Below are positions 47,158 to 60,000 of a stretch of DNA of 64,000 nt, piece by piece (position 1 is the first letter of the stretch; each line of letters starts with the position of its first letter). The notes under the pieces were generated by a model that was not told the DNA's origin, ran no database searches, and saw only the letters and a list, made by a program, of their open reading frames with translations. The DNA is taken from contig NC_054866.1 in assembly GCF_018320785.1 (NCBI RefSeq), forward strand, positions 38,913,000 to 38,976,999. Reading direction: 5' to 3'. The stretch is from Cheilinus undulatus (Eukaryota > Chordata > Actinopteri > Labriformes > Labridae). Both the position numbers and the translations under genes were made by a program.

Positions 47158-48598
47158 CTGTCTTCATATGAAAAAATGGCAACTTTGTTTGCATAACCTA
47201 CTTTCACCTTAATTCAGCATAGGCATTTATACGGGAGCTTAAATGTTTATCAGCTTAGTTAGAGGCTCCTTCTCTGCATGAGCCTCATATAGCCTTTTCT
47301 TGACCATGACGACACACAACTACACTCCCATGCAAACAACCCAGTCCTGATAACATCTGGTCAATCCACTAAATATTTACAGTGGGCTTGTGGTGCCTGG
47401 AAGAGGACTGTAGGATGTAATACTGCCCCTTCCTGGGGAAACTTTCACAACCTTTTTGCACAACCAGACACATTTTTTATTTGGGATCATAAAATCTGAC
47501 TAAAGTACTCCTCAACACACTTTGCTCTACTTCTACAACCACTGCAAGAGCTTGTAAATTTAGTGTTAAGGTGTGGATTTGGAAGTACACAAATGATAAC
47601 ATTAACAAAGAGGTCCACTATTCCTATTCATCGTTATGTAACAGCCTTGTGCAATGTTTTGTGCTGCCCTTTAGTATTATTTCTAATTGTCTGATAATGC
47701 TAAGTGATTGTGGTAGACACAAATGAAAAATAATGAGAAGTTTCATTAATAATTGATTAAAAAGGAAGTCCTATACCTTATTTTTCCAGACTTTTACCTT
47801 AGTGTACCAGTGTTGCTAGTGTACCATGTTTTGGTACTTTTAAAGTTCAATAAATGAATAGGAGATGAGAAGTCACTATAAATCTCATTAGAGAAAATAG
47901 AAATGGTAAAAAAATTTGCATTATTACGATTGTGATTTAATATGCATTTTTAAGTTCCTAATCTTCTATATTTCTATACAAGCAATTATTAATTCTATAT
48001 TATCATAAACACAATATTTGGTAAATTTCACTAAGGCTGAAGATGAAAAAAATGCATTATATTTATTATTTTTACTGCAAATTGCAAATTCCATATAAAT
48101 TCTTGAACGGAAGGAAAGGATCATTTCGTTTCTTTTTCATTTTTATACGAAAAACATAATCATTGAAAGTAGGACTTTTTGCAAACTATTCCAGAAGAAA
48201 CTGACACTTAAATGTTTGCATGTTGTGTGGAGTATATCATCTCTGCTTCAAAAATGTTTGAACTGGCATTTTGAAACATTTAAGGTAAAAGACATATTGC
48301 ACGGCTGCGATTTGAAAATTACAATAGACTATATTGTGATTTTATCTAAATTTCGATTTGCTTGTACAACCCTAAAATGCCCAAATATCTCTGCTAGTGC
48401 ATTTGACCTCATGTCAACTGGTTCCCCTAACAACCCCAGTGAGAAGCACGTCTGCAGTTAACAAACCTGAAGTTTTTCCAGGTCCCTGGCACAGCCCACC
48501 ACCTTCATTCCCTGCCGGACCAGCTCTTTGGCTATGGCGGCACCAATCCCCACCGAGGCTCCGGTCACCAGAGCCACTCTGCCCCTCCAGCGGTCCAT
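41476..48598 (-). CDS. dhrs11: Dehydrogenase/reductase SDR family member 11-like, copy B
   Basis: Exons: 48467-48598, 45473-45682, 44573-44667, 44195-44324, 42596-42688, 42450-42515, 41476-41517; lengths 132, 210, 95, 130, 93, 66 and 42, the same as copy A, encoding 255 residues with no stop. [12 protein letters not shown], Ser146 and Tyr161/Lys165 are kept. It differs from copy A around the active site: 147-161 reads [15 protein letters not shown], the lid reads [20 protein letters not shown], and the C-terminus is [11 protein letters not shown]. Exon 3 keeps Ala119 (VNVLAL) where A and C have Gly. Its fifth coding exon is preceded by a Tc1 insertion (42716-44020). A cytosolic carbonyl/steroid reductase by family; the changed pocket wall suggests a shifted substrate range, by inference only. 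Confidence 0.9.
41737..42404. mobile_element. hAT-type non-autonomous element in the last dhrs11-B introns
   Basis: Left end gggtgtcaaactcaaggcc and right end gtttgacacccctgc are inverted hAT-type termini. Flanks tttagaaa (41729-41736) and tttagaag (42405-42412) are a 7/8 target duplication. The inside is a degenerate run of attttgac/cttct units. Unit C carries the left part (from about 54244) but lost the right end, so insertion preceded the duplication. Confidence 0.75.
42716..44020 (-). mobile_element. Tc1/mariner element in dhrs11 copy B intron 4 (1305 bp)
   Basis: Ends CACTATATTGCCAAAAG and its near-perfect inverse, flanked by TA (42714-42715, 44021-44022). A broken Tc1 transposase lies on the minus strand: [19 protein letters not shown] with [16 protein letters not shown], a stop, then [16 protein letters not shown]-type sequence and [39 protein letters not shown]-type pieces. 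Unit C shows the intact target (aaataactg) with a single TA. Confidence 0.9.
43901..43956 (-). mobile_element. LINE 3'-tail fragment nested in the Tc1 element
   Basis: A roughly 55-bp piece interrupts the Tc1 left-arm sequence between 'ccatgga' and 'gtgactggaacacctgg'. It contains caccttgtatagtgacaata and ends in repeated gattct units, the usual look of a 5'-truncated L2/CR1-type LINE tail. Orientation is uncertain. Confidence 0.45.
46235..46440. repeat. Degenerate purine-rich minisatellite
   Basis: About ten imperfect units of roughly 18-20 bp, built on aaaatgg(g)...aaaagtggt. Found in unit B intron 1; the matching place in unit C (about 58195-58240) lacks it and holds a short unrelated stretch. 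Confidence 0.65.
47121..47158. repeat. (TA)n(TG)n microsatellite
   Basis: TGTG, TATA, then about 12 TG units in dhrs11-B intron 1; absent from the aligned place in unit C (about 58510). Confidence 0.9.
47325..47460. repeat. 137-bp segment repeated upstream of dhrs11 copy B
   Basis: From actcccatgcaaacaaccca to cttcctggggaaactttcac. A near-identical copy lies upstream of the gene, split by an hAT element (48751-48817 joined to 50801-50870). It is absent from unit C at the matching intron position. Confidence 0.75.
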
Positions 48599-48750
48599 CA
48601 CAGCTGTTGCTCAGACTGCCTGAAATTAAATTTAAAAAAATCACAGTATTTCGGCTGCGGGGACACTGGGTTTAACCTGAGCTTGGTTCTCGTGAATACT
48701 GCACGGTAAAGTTTTCATAAGAAGATATAGTTCAGAGGCGGAGCACCGAT

Positions 48751-50870
48751 TACTCCCACGCAAACAACCCAGTCCTGATAACATCTGGTCAATCTACTAA
48801 ATATTTACACGATCAGTGCTTGTGGCGGGGCCGACTATACGCAGGGGCAAGAGGGGGCAACGCCCCCTCAAACAAATGCCTTGTCCCCTCAAATCAAATC
48901 CGCCAAAAAGGGCAGAAGCTTCCTCATCGCTCTCTCCCCTCCACTCCGTGCTGTGGCACACAGCCGCCCGGCACGGGTGGCTGTGTGGGATCTACTGTCT
49001 GCAGTCAGCATAGACCCTCCCCCCAGGAAACACCCAGCGCTTCTGTAACCTGTCAGTCACTCTGAGTATCCTGTAGAGTTCAATGGAGGGAGCCGTGATG
49101 TGATTGAGAGAGAGCGCGCGCGAGCGAGAGATGGTTGTGCACGTCATGCCGTGCGTGTTCTTATGTGCGTGCGTGCGTGTCTGCAAGAGAGCTAAACTCT
49201 CGGAGACCGTTAAGACGGCAAATATTGTTGTTTTTGGCGTTGGCTACGGCCCACAGTAGCCTGCACTGAGTTAGTGAAAGCTTATACAAAGCTGGAAAAC
49301 GTCCTGTTGTATTGGAAGAGTGGAGTCCTGATAAAGTAAACAAAAAGTCGAACGCTGCAGTTTTATACAATATAGCTAGCAAAACATTCTGGTGAGAGGA
49401 GTTATGAATTAGCCTCATGTTATTGTACTGCACACCCAGCCGCCACATACACTGATGTAGACAGCTGTTAGGATCAGATGTTTTTGTGCTCTTCATTGGT
49501 GTGTTAAAGGAGCAACCCCCAGCATCTAAAGGTGAGATAACACAGTCATGTCTGTCTCCTGTAAATTATAATAATTGTGATAAGTCTATTTATCTCTCTG
49601 AAAGTGGAGTGTGTGTTTAACCCTAACCAGTTACTGTATCAATGATATGAAATATACAGATTAATTCTGTTATGTTGTTGAGCTTCATAAGATCTGCTGT
49701 TTTTCGAGAAATAGAGATGCAGGTGGAGGTCATGCACCTGAAATCAGTATGTTGTGATGGTTGGCTGTTGTTGCTTGTCATTAGAGGAGTTATTTTTGGT
49801 GTACTTAAGCTGTCCGTGGACTTTTATGGAGTTTTGTTCGTTCGTCAAAAGAAAAAGCACTAAATATTGATTATTGGGCTGTTTTTGTGTATTCTGGCGG
49901 TTTTTGGACAAGTTTTGGGCTGGAAACTATCAGCTGTATCTGGCAACACTGATTGTGCAGTGAGCTGTGTATAGAGAGGCTTGGCTGGTAAGCATAAACA
50001 GCCTGTCATACATAAGTGTGGTCTGAGGTTTGTCATTGTCAGGGTCTTTACTTGATGATAATACTGATAGGCCATTTGCACATCTGAGCGACTACATTAA
50101 AGTGCTGTTGTGCATTTCATGAGAGAAGTTGTCAGTCTCATTTCTTATATAGCATAATGTGAGCATGTGTAGATAGATACTTTATTATACATTCATACTG
50201 TCTTGTAATTCTGCTTGATTTTTCTCTCAAAATGCATCAGATTGATGCTTTTAAATATGAAATATTCAAAATTTTCTTACAGGGGAGAATTCCCCCGGAC
50301 CCCCCTAAAGGGGTCGTATCCTTCTCACCTTTTTAACCCCGGCCCGTTTTCATGCCTGCTACAGAAAGCCACACCCAGTCTCTAGTTCTGCATGCTGGTT
50401 TGAGGTGGTTTGATGATAATAGTAATAATAATAATAATAATAATCAGTAGTTTTTACAAAACTTTTACTCCCTTTCCATTCCCACTGGTTTCAGCAGCTC
50501 ATAAAGAGCTTTATGTGTTTCTGCATCCATTTTCTACAAACTCAAACTGATCACGACAGCGAAGCATAAAACACAATTTTGCCATTGGACTTAAAGTTTC
50601 CTTCAGTTCTGCACGATGCATCCATTTTTCAGATCTTTTAAAAAGGTAGTGCTGCTCCTGCCTGTACCAGTAGCAGTGATGCTGCTGGTACCTCACAGAC
50701 AACAACAACAAAAAATATGCTGGAGCATGATGTGTACACATGCTGCCCCCTTCAAATTTCTGCCTGCCCCCTCATGTATGCATGCCTAGAACCGGCCCTG
50801 GCTTGTGGCGCCTGAAAGAGGACTGTAGGATGTAATACTGCCCCTTCCTGGTGAAACTTTAACAAGTCAA
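48751..50870. repeat. Second copy of the 137-bp segment, interrupted
   Basis: tactcccacgcaaacaacc to gatcagtgcttgtgg at the left, and gcttgtggcgcctgaaagag to tggtgaaactttaac at the right, match 47325-47460. The 48826-50800 element sits between the halves. It begins exactly where units B and C stop matching, so it may mark the duplication junction. Confidence 0.7.
48826..50800. mobile_element. hAT-type non-autonomous transposon (1975 bp)
   Basis: Perfect 8-bp target duplication gcttgtgg at 48818-48825 and 50801-50808. Left end CGGGGCCGACTATACG and inverted right end CAGGGCCGGTTCTAGG are hAT-type, each followed internally by gagggggca. No transposase frame was recognised inside. It carries a (TAA)n tract near 50417-50444 and GC/CG-rich tracts near 49110-49180. 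It lies about 230 bp upstream of the dhrs11-B start codon. Confidence 0.88.
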
Positions 50871-52773
50871 CTGTTTGCTGAGTCATTTAGAGGCACTCCT
50901 GTTTCCTTTGTTGAAGCTCTCTTTATTATTCACATATATTTATTTATTCATTCATTCATTAATTTAGTACACATAGTCAACCTTTGTTTAAAAAGCATAT
51001 ACCATACATGGGGCAACATAATGTGCATTATAATCCCAAACAAACTGATCATAACACCATCATTATATTGCACATTGAGAACCTGATATGCAATTCCAAA
51101 GAAAGAAACGGGTGTAAATGTAAAATAAAACAGAATGCAATGAGCTGCAAATCAAATAAAAGCATATGCACAAATGCAACCCCATACTACCAGAGATGCA
51201 GGCTTTTAAGCTGTGCGCTGTTAACGAGTTGGATGGTCCATATCTTCTTTAGTTTAGATATCAAGACGTAGATGCCGCATTCATATCAGATGTCTACGTG
51301 GCTGCCATCTCGGCACGGGCAAAAGAGTGAGCATTAAACAGTTTAATGGGCAGACAGCATTGAAAACTAGACAATTTCCACGAGCGGAAATCACAAGAGG
51401 GGCTCGGGGGGGTGTGCAGGTTTCATGGCAAGGTCATTCCTGTCAATAGACCTGACTTGTCATTACAAGGTCATGTCCAAGTCCAGGCTGAAGCAGCATG
51501 TAGCTGCACAATGACACGGTGAAATGGTTAAGAAACACTGTCATGACAGGAGACTTCATTCATGTGTTTTAGTCATGTGTGGCCTGATTAGCTGATGCTG
51601 ATCACCTGGCACCTGAGCTTCAGCCGTCTTCTTGATATACCTGGTGGTGTTGGCCCTCCTTATGAAATAGAGTCCTTTGATTGAATTTTATACAGACATG
51701 CAGTTCCTGTCTCAGTCTTGATGAGAGCAGGTGCAGAAGAGATGAAGTGTATCATTTCCAGCTCCATTTGAACACATGAAAAACTTTTATTGAGAAAGGA
51801 TTGTGGGTTCTTATTTTGATTGATGTCACCAAAGTCAAGACAACACACACACACGCATGCAGGTTTTGCACACTAACACACACACACATACACACACGCG
51901 CACAATTTCTCCCATTCGCTTCATATGGGATATATGTGGGGCTGTCTTTGGTGACTGACGTCACCAAAGACTTTATGGGGGACTGTATGTGGATGAGAAG
52001 CCACCCACAGTGTCCCACCATCCTGTTAAAGCATTGTTTAAATGGGCTGCTTTATTGGAACAGCTCCATGTGTGTGTGTGATCAGAGCCCATTGAAGGCT
52101 GTATGTGTGTTAATCAGTGATCACATCATCATCAGTGATCACAGAAAGCAGTTGCACCTGTGAGAGAAGAGAGCAATTTTGGGTGATTTTGCTTGTGAAC
52201 ACAGTCTCTTTCTCCTCTCCGTGTGCAAACACTGTACATGATATCATCAAACGAATTTCAGCGTGAGCATCTGCAGGCTTGGAACTAACAGCGATGTTAT
52301 TTTGGTGTTGATTGTGTGAGAAATGAGGCCGGGGGGCGAGCTAAAAAAGGGCTTCTTCCTGAGCCCTTCTTCTTCAGATCACGTTGAGATAACGTAAACT
52401 TGTCCAAACGTGGGTGTTTTACTTGATCTTTAATGTAGTGCTGATATAAAAACTGTCAAAAAGCAGAAACAGGCAACCAAATCTAAAGAATGAGGCAGGG
52501 TGGAATGATGTGTCTGGGAGAGCTGCAGGTGTGAAGCAGGGCCAGTTTTAGTCATTTGGAGGCCCAGGGCAAAGACTATGTGAGGCCACTCCCCCTTTAG
52601 CTAAAAGCATCAATAATGAGTGGCAAAAATATAAAACATCTCTTTAAACTAATCAGAGCCACAGAACTACAGTAAATGTCCCAGTGTGAGATTTAAATAC
52701 CCAAATAGCCAACCATAATTCATCAGCTCTTTGAAAAGCATCTCAGAGCTCAAACTAATATTTTAAAACGTCA
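50871..52773. other. Intergenic spacer between units B and C
   Basis: No gene seen. (CA)n tracts at 51843-51854 and 51876-51900; a hAT-like end (cagggccagttttagtcatt) at about 52536-52555 with no partner found; the unit C duplication begins at 52774. Confidence 0.5.
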
Positions 52774-53972
52774 TGCAGTGATGTTTGTCCTTCTGGAACT
52801 TCATCCCACACAGGATCTCTAGAGCTCAGTCAGAGTGACCATCTGGTTGGTCACCTCTCTTACTAAGGCTCTCCACCCTCTCCCTTTTTGCAGCCTTCCC
52901 TAGATCTGTGCCTTGCAACAGTCCTGTCTCTGAGCTTTGCAGAAAGCTCCTTTGACCTCATGGCTTGGTTTGTGCTCTGATATGCATTTTCAGCTGAGGT
53001 CTTCTATAGAGAAGTGTGTGCCTTTCCTAATCATGTCCAATCAACTTAAATTACCCCAGGTGGACTCCAGTCAAGATGTAGAAACATCTCAGATATTGAG
53101 GGAAATGGGACGCATCTGAGCTAAATTTCAAGTGTTTTTGTAAAGGGTCTGACTCATGTCAGTGTGATATTGCTGTTTTTATTTTTCATACATTTTTTAA
53201 AAAAATCTTTCAAGTCTGTTTTCATGATGAGGTGCTGTGTGTAGATTAAAATGAATAAAAATGAATTTAAATGACTGGAGCACCAAGCATCAAATTAACA
53301 GAACTGACTAAAGTCTAATTCAGTTTTGAAATGTAGTTTAATTTAAACATTTTGGCAATAGTTCATGCATTCCTCCAGGACGGTAAACTTGTGTTTGCTC
53401 TTCACCTCATAAAATGTCTCATTGCTCAAAACTTCCTCTGCTGCATGTCACATCCCTTTAAGAATATATTGTACTGTATAAGAACAAAAGGAGGGATAGT
53501 TTAAGTATCTGTTCAGCTCCCTGACTCATATTAGTTTCTTCTACTGACATCACTATGGCAATCCACAATTAGCCAACAAAGGGAAGACAACATTATACAT
53601 AAACACACATACTGTACCATAAAACGTAGTTTAAGCATTATATCTAAGTATGATTACTAAATGATCAATCACTGAACTAGAGCCACTGTTAGGTTTTGGA
53701 TAATGGTAAAGTATTTTGAAAAAAGCATTTTGACTCTGCTGGGTTTCCATCACTGGCTCCATGAATAAAAATGTCAAAAGATGCTTGAGTAAGACCTCAA
53801 CCCTGAAAGCACTCTTAAAGGCATGCTTGTTCAGGGGAGAGTAGGCATATAAGGAAATCCTTTAGAATTTATTTACTCTTTAACTCCACCTATTTACCGC
53901 CTCAATATAATCAAATTCAATACTGACAACAAAAATGATTGAGAGCAACAGATTTATGATCAAATCAGCCTG

Positions 53973-53978
53973 TTTATT
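53973..53978 (-). terminator. dhrs11 copy C polyadenylation signal
   Basis: AATAAA on the minus strand, about 100 bp past the stop codon, same position as in unit B. Confidence 0.6.
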
Positions 53979-54081
53979 CTGAAAGCTGGCACAGAATTAC
54001 AGTACAAATTTGAAAACTAGTGATAAATTTAAGATGCTAAAAAATCAATCAGACTGAGAGTTTGTCAGCCGTGATGGGATA

Positions 54082-57000
54082 CTACAAGGACTGTTCCACA
54101 GGTTCAATCAGGATGTCTCCAATCTGGAAAAAAAGAAACAGAAAAGTTATCTCATGATGAGAAAAAACACTGATCGTTTTTTTTTTAAATCAAAAGCTCA
54201 AATATTAAAAAAAAAAAAAAAACGTGGTAAATCAGTTTAGAACAAGGGAGTCAAACTCAAGGCCTGGGGGCCAAATCTCGAAATTCCCCACTAGATAATA
54301 TCCTATTTTCATTTTAACAGGCCCACCGGTATGCAGTCTGCTGATTTCCTCTAGCATAAAAATGTAAATGTAACCTTGGTGACATAAATATCCATGTTAA
54401 GTCATAAAAATCTATAAAAATTAAAGAGCAAAAAATTTTTTTATAAAAAGTAAGCAATGTGGGAAAAGAAATAATTTGTTTTCATTTCTTATTCTCTTTT
54501 AACGTTTAAGATTCACAGTTTTACGTTAAGTTTGACCTTTTATAATGTATCATTTAGAATTTTTTTTCCTCATATTTTGACCTTTCTAACTCCTAACTCT
54601 GGTTTTTTAATCCCGTATTTTGACCTTCTAAATTCATGATTTTTACATTCTTTACATATATTTGCCTTTTTAAAACATTTCTCAATTTTCATTTCATGTT
54701 TTGACCTTCTATCTCAGAATTTGAGCTTTAAAATGTTTAAATTTTTACCTTTTTATTTCAAAATTATTCATCATCAAAGTCTTTAGAAGAATCACATTTA
54801 ACATATCTCAGAGACAAATCACACACCTGCACATGTGGAGGGGCACTCAGGATGTAAGTGACTGCATTTGCAATATCAATGCCTTCCAATGCCTGTAATA
54901 GAAGTTAACAGTGATTTAATATGTCTACTATTTTTGTCAATACTGTAGGAATGAAGGGTTAATAATATTTACCTTTAGATTAGCAAAAAAAACAGCAGCC
55001 TTTTCAGCATCCCCATCATATAAGCGCACAGCAAATTCAGACTCCACCAAACCAGGAGAGATACACTGCAAAAGAAAAGGATCACGTAAATAACTGTTTT
55101 ATTATTTGTAGATATGAGAGAAACATGTTTTAACAGAGCTGGTGAAGGGATGAGAATAATTCAGGTTCTGCTTGTTTTCAGACATTTTCACTGTTCTGTG
55201 CAGCAGTGCTGAATGTGAGGAGTTAAGTGTTTTCTAGATGGAGATAAACAGCGCTGAAGTCTTACGGCGGCTCTGATGTGAGTCTTGGCCCCACGCAGCT
55301 CCTGTCTCAAACCCTCAGTCAGGGCTGTCACTGCGAACTTGGTGGCGGTGTAGAAATGTGCATCAGCAAAATTATACACATGATGTCCACACACACTAAA
55401 ACAGAAGAATATTTGAAGATATATTTGCATGTCCGAAAAGGCATTTACCTACAGAAATGAGAGCTAATGCTATTAGGCTGATCTTGCCAGTGAGGTTCAA
55501 TGGGCAAGCATTTCTTTAAATACAAATGATTATCTCAAGACAAGACACAAGAAATTTATTTGCCATTTGTGCACACACTAAAGTCCATACACATTGGATT
55601 TCTTGTGCAGGGCTCTCAGGGGTTCAAGTATAAAAACAGATTAAAAGTGCATTTGCAGGAAACCTGCCTGTTCAGACATAAACACATTCAACACATCAAA
55701 CATCACATCACACAGCACATCAAACTTGACATTCAAAAAATAGCAGCAGTGAGGGATACAACTAACACTAGTAATAAATATTAAATATTGCACATTAAAG
55801 AAGAGCAATATAGAAAACTTAATTATCTTTACTCTGGCCATCAGTCTCACTGTGGTGGGATAGAAACTGTTATGAAAACGTATGGTGTTAGTCCTGATGC
55901 TGTCTGCTCGCCTGTGTCTCAGATTGTAAGAGCAGTGCTTATGTTTGAACGGAGAGTTAGCTGGGTGGCTCAGGTCCTTCATGATCCTTCCTGCACGTTT
56001 CTGACAGTGCTGTATGTAGATTGTTTCCATTGATGGTAATTGTGTCCCTATAATCCTCTCTGCAGTCTTGATGACTCTTTGGAGAGCCTTCCTCTCTGCC
56101 AGTGTGCTGTTCCTGTACCACACAGTGATACCTGTGCAGAGAACGCTCTCCACAAGTCCCCTGTAGGCCTGAGTAAGAGGGTGATGGTTCAGCCCAGCTT
56201 TCCTGAGCATTCTGATGAAATAGAGCCTCTGCTGGGCTCTTTTCACAGTGGCAGCAGTGTTCTGTTTCCAGCTCAGGCCAGATGTTACCTGCAGGCCCAG
56301 GAACTTGTAGCTGTCAGCCTGCTCCACCTTTGTCCCTTTGATGTCTAAAGGCCGCAGAGGGCGAGGATTCTTCCGGAATTCCATGATTACTTCCTTTGTT
56401 TTGTCTATGTTGAGTATTAGATGGTTCTCATCTCCATAATCCACAATGTTCTCCACAGTGCTCCTGTACCCTGACTCATCTCCCTCCCTGATGAGACCCA
56501 GGATCGTTGTGTCATCTGCATATTTGATGATGATGGTGTTATTATGCTTTGAGACACAGTTGTAAGTGTACAGGGTAAAGAGTTTTGGGCTCAGACAGCA
56601 ACCCTGCGGGGACCCTGTGCTGAGTTTGAGCTGGCCAGAGACACGTCCTCCCAGTCTCCCCACCTGTGGTCATTCAATCAGGAAATCGAGGATCCAATTA
56701 CAGGTGGGAGCAGGGATGCCCAGCTCAGACAGCTTCTCTATCAGCCTGCCAGGTCTGATTGTGTTGAAAGCGGAACTATAGTCTAGGAAAAGAGCCCTGA
56801 CATATGTTCCCTTTCAGTCCAGATGTTGCAGGACATGGTGGAGAGCTACAGACACTGCATCATCCACTGACCTGTTAGGGCAATAGGCAAACTGCAGCAG
56901 GTCGATGGTATCTGGGACAACGTGGTTAATGTGTGTGAGAACAAGTTTTTCCAGGCACTTCATGGCCACTGGGGTGAGCGCCACCCGCCTGAAGTCATTC

Positions 57001-60000
57001 AGTGTGGAGATGTCAGATTTCTTAGGCACCGGTATAATGATGGAGGATTTAAAAATGAGTGGGACCACTGCCTGCTTTAGTGAAAAACTCTGAAACGTCG
57101 CCCTCTGGGGAGCGCCATCTTGAAAACACTAATGAGATCTTTACTGATAGTTTTTTTTTTTTTACTTCTGTGTAAGTATTAAATCAGCAGGAAAAAAAGC
57201 TGAATATTCAAACATTTTTCACAGTAAGTGAGTAAAACTGTACCTGTTGATGTTGATGATTTGCCCATCGTCAACATTTCTTTCTTTCATTGACTGGTAG
57301 GCTTCACGTGTGCAAATAGACAGTCCGAGAACATTCACCTGTAAGATAAAGTAAGAAAATATATCAGAAAGCATTGGTTAAAGTTACTTGATATGTTTAA
57401 ATGTGGGTCAGGGTGTTCAGCACCACTGTGGTCAAAATGTCTCAAATAGACCCTTTTACATCCAGCATGCTCTTCCAGCCGCTTGTTTTGCCGCTCAACA
57501 GCGGTTCTGGACGACCCAGGCCAGCGTTGTTGATGCACACGTCCACACCTTTGTGCTGAGCTTTAATGGCAGAAAACATGGACAGAATCTCCTCCTCTTT
57601 GCTCAGGTCACACTTGTAGGGCACAAAAACGCCGCTGTGGCCGGCACTTTTACACTCAGCAGCCAGGTTCTGAAATTAGGACAAAGAGATGTAAAACAAA
57701 ACCAGTTTGATGATTAACTGAAGCGCCGTAAATTTTATTATCAATAACTTGAGTATATTCTCAAATCTTTGTCATTCAATAAATATGCCCCCCAACCATT
57801 TAAAGAGTACATTTAAATAGTTTTAAGGATTAAAGAGCTATTTAAAAGATAAACACAATGTGGTAACAATAAGGCTGTGCATAAGGGGGGATAAAGGGGA
57901 GAACTTTGTGGGGCCAAGCCAGATGGGGGGACCACAGAGGTGAGCAATATCATGGTCCATTATAAAGTTAGTCTGTGATTATCATATTTTATTTTTGATC
58001 TAAATAATAACCACCCTTATCAAAGAAATAAAAAATACATTTTATTTATTTATGCCGTAGCACAAGTTTTTAAAATGTAAACCCCTTGGCACATTGAACT
58101 AAACCATTTGGAAAGTAATGTCAGATCTCAAAGCTAAGCCATGATCTACATAAACGTCAGAGCGCCAGAGAACAAAGGAGGAGGAACTGGAATAACTTGA
58201 AAAATAATGAAACTAGAAAAGCACTCGGAGAGCGAAAGTACTTTTCATTTCAGTGCAGCACAATTTTATTGTTTTAAATTGTGACACTGAAAATACAGAA
58301 TGTCTTTTTTCCACTCCTTAAATGATTAAGCTAAGAAGATTTAAGTATCCCAGCCCCTTTTCACACTTTTTAAAGTCAGAAAATAAAGAAAGGAATAACA
58401 AAAGTCTGAGATCTTAATAAGTTAAAGTAGATCTTATTAATGGAATAAAAATGTAGTTAAATGCTATTCTTACCTTTTTGAGCACACTAAGCACTCTCTC
58501 TCTGTATGTAATATATGTCTGTCTTTATATGAAAAAAATGGCAACTTTGGTTGCATAACCTACCTTCACCTTAATTCAGCATAGGCATTTATATGGGAGC
58601 TTAAATGTTCATCAGCTTAGTTAGAGGCTCCTTCTCTGCATGAGCCTCATATAGCCTTTTCTTGACCATGACTACACGCCTAAATGTAACGGTTGCAAAC
58701 CTTGTGATTGGTTGATATTTGAATTGAATTGAATTTATTTATTTGATCAGGGACAATGCACAAAAATCATTAATCACATACAATGATAATATGTTATGTG
58801 CAAGGTTTTAGCAAAAATGCTTGTTTCCACCTGCAGTCCCTGGACAGGTTGATGTCACATTTACACAAATAAAAAAGCATTTATACTGATTGAACAGTTC
58901 AGTTTCATAAAACAATCAGTCTTACAATGTTATTTAAAAAGGAGCCACACTGTCTCTCACACACACCTACACATTACCACATGCACACAGCCATGCACAC
59001 ACACACACACACTCGCACACACACCCTCACACACCCATGCACACAGCTCATCAGTGTGTACAGGTTTGAAAGTAACCACTTCTTGGTCAGGCGTGTAAAC
59101 ATGTTATAATTTGTGCATGTAATAATATCGTTTGGAAGAGTGTTCCAAAGGCTCACTGCTCTGTAAGAGAATGATGATTGTCCAAATGAGGTTCTGCACC
59201 TTGGAACACTGCACTCTCCTCTGATTGTTGACCGTGTAATACAAGATACTCTCTCAGACGCAAGTGCAACAAAATCTTTTAATGGGTGGGCAACTACGTT
59301 ATGAATTATTTTAAATACAAAATAAATTTGATTAAATTCGATCAAATTTTCAAAACTCAAGATTTTATATTTGGTAAGTATATTACAATGATGATGTAAA
59401 AGGGGCTTTTATTTTGAATTTTAAGTGAGCTTTTATACAAAAATTCCAATGGTTTTAATGATGTTTTACATGCCTGAGACCAACTTGACATGCAGTATAA
59501 AAGATAAGGAACAATCATTGTGTTTAAATAGGTATTTGATGCCTCAGTAGACAAGGAATCTCTAATGTGTTTGTAATTCCTAAGATTAAATTTTAATGTA
59601 TTACCAATTTTTTAATGTGGCTTTTAAAATGAAGATTTGATTCCAGTAATAGACCTGAATATTTAGTCTCATTTACATTTTTAATTTTTTGTCCATTTAC
59701 TACAATTTCTGGAATTTGTTGGGGTTTACGTCTATTTGAGAAAAACATTGAGATAGTTTTATCAATATTTAGGGTGAGGCAGGACCTCTGCAGCCAATTT
59801 GCAACTTTATGCATTTCTTTTGTCAGTTTCTCAGTAACCTCTAATTCATTTTTCCCACAGATAAAGATCACTGTGTCGTCGGCATACATGATTACATCGA
59901 CTTCAGTGCATACACTAGGGAGGTCATTTATATAGATGCTTAAAAGCAGGGGTCCAAGAATGGACCCCTGAGGCACTCCCATAGAGATGGCTTTAAACAG

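Larger units (their letters stand above)
40158..48750. repeat. Segmental duplication unit B (dhrs11 copy B)
   Basis: Matches 52774-61538 base for base over most of its length, including exons, introns and flanks, with scattered substitutions and several large insertions. The left edge is tgcagtgatgtttgtcc; the right edge is ggcggagcaccgat, beyond the 5' UTR. Confidence 0.9.
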
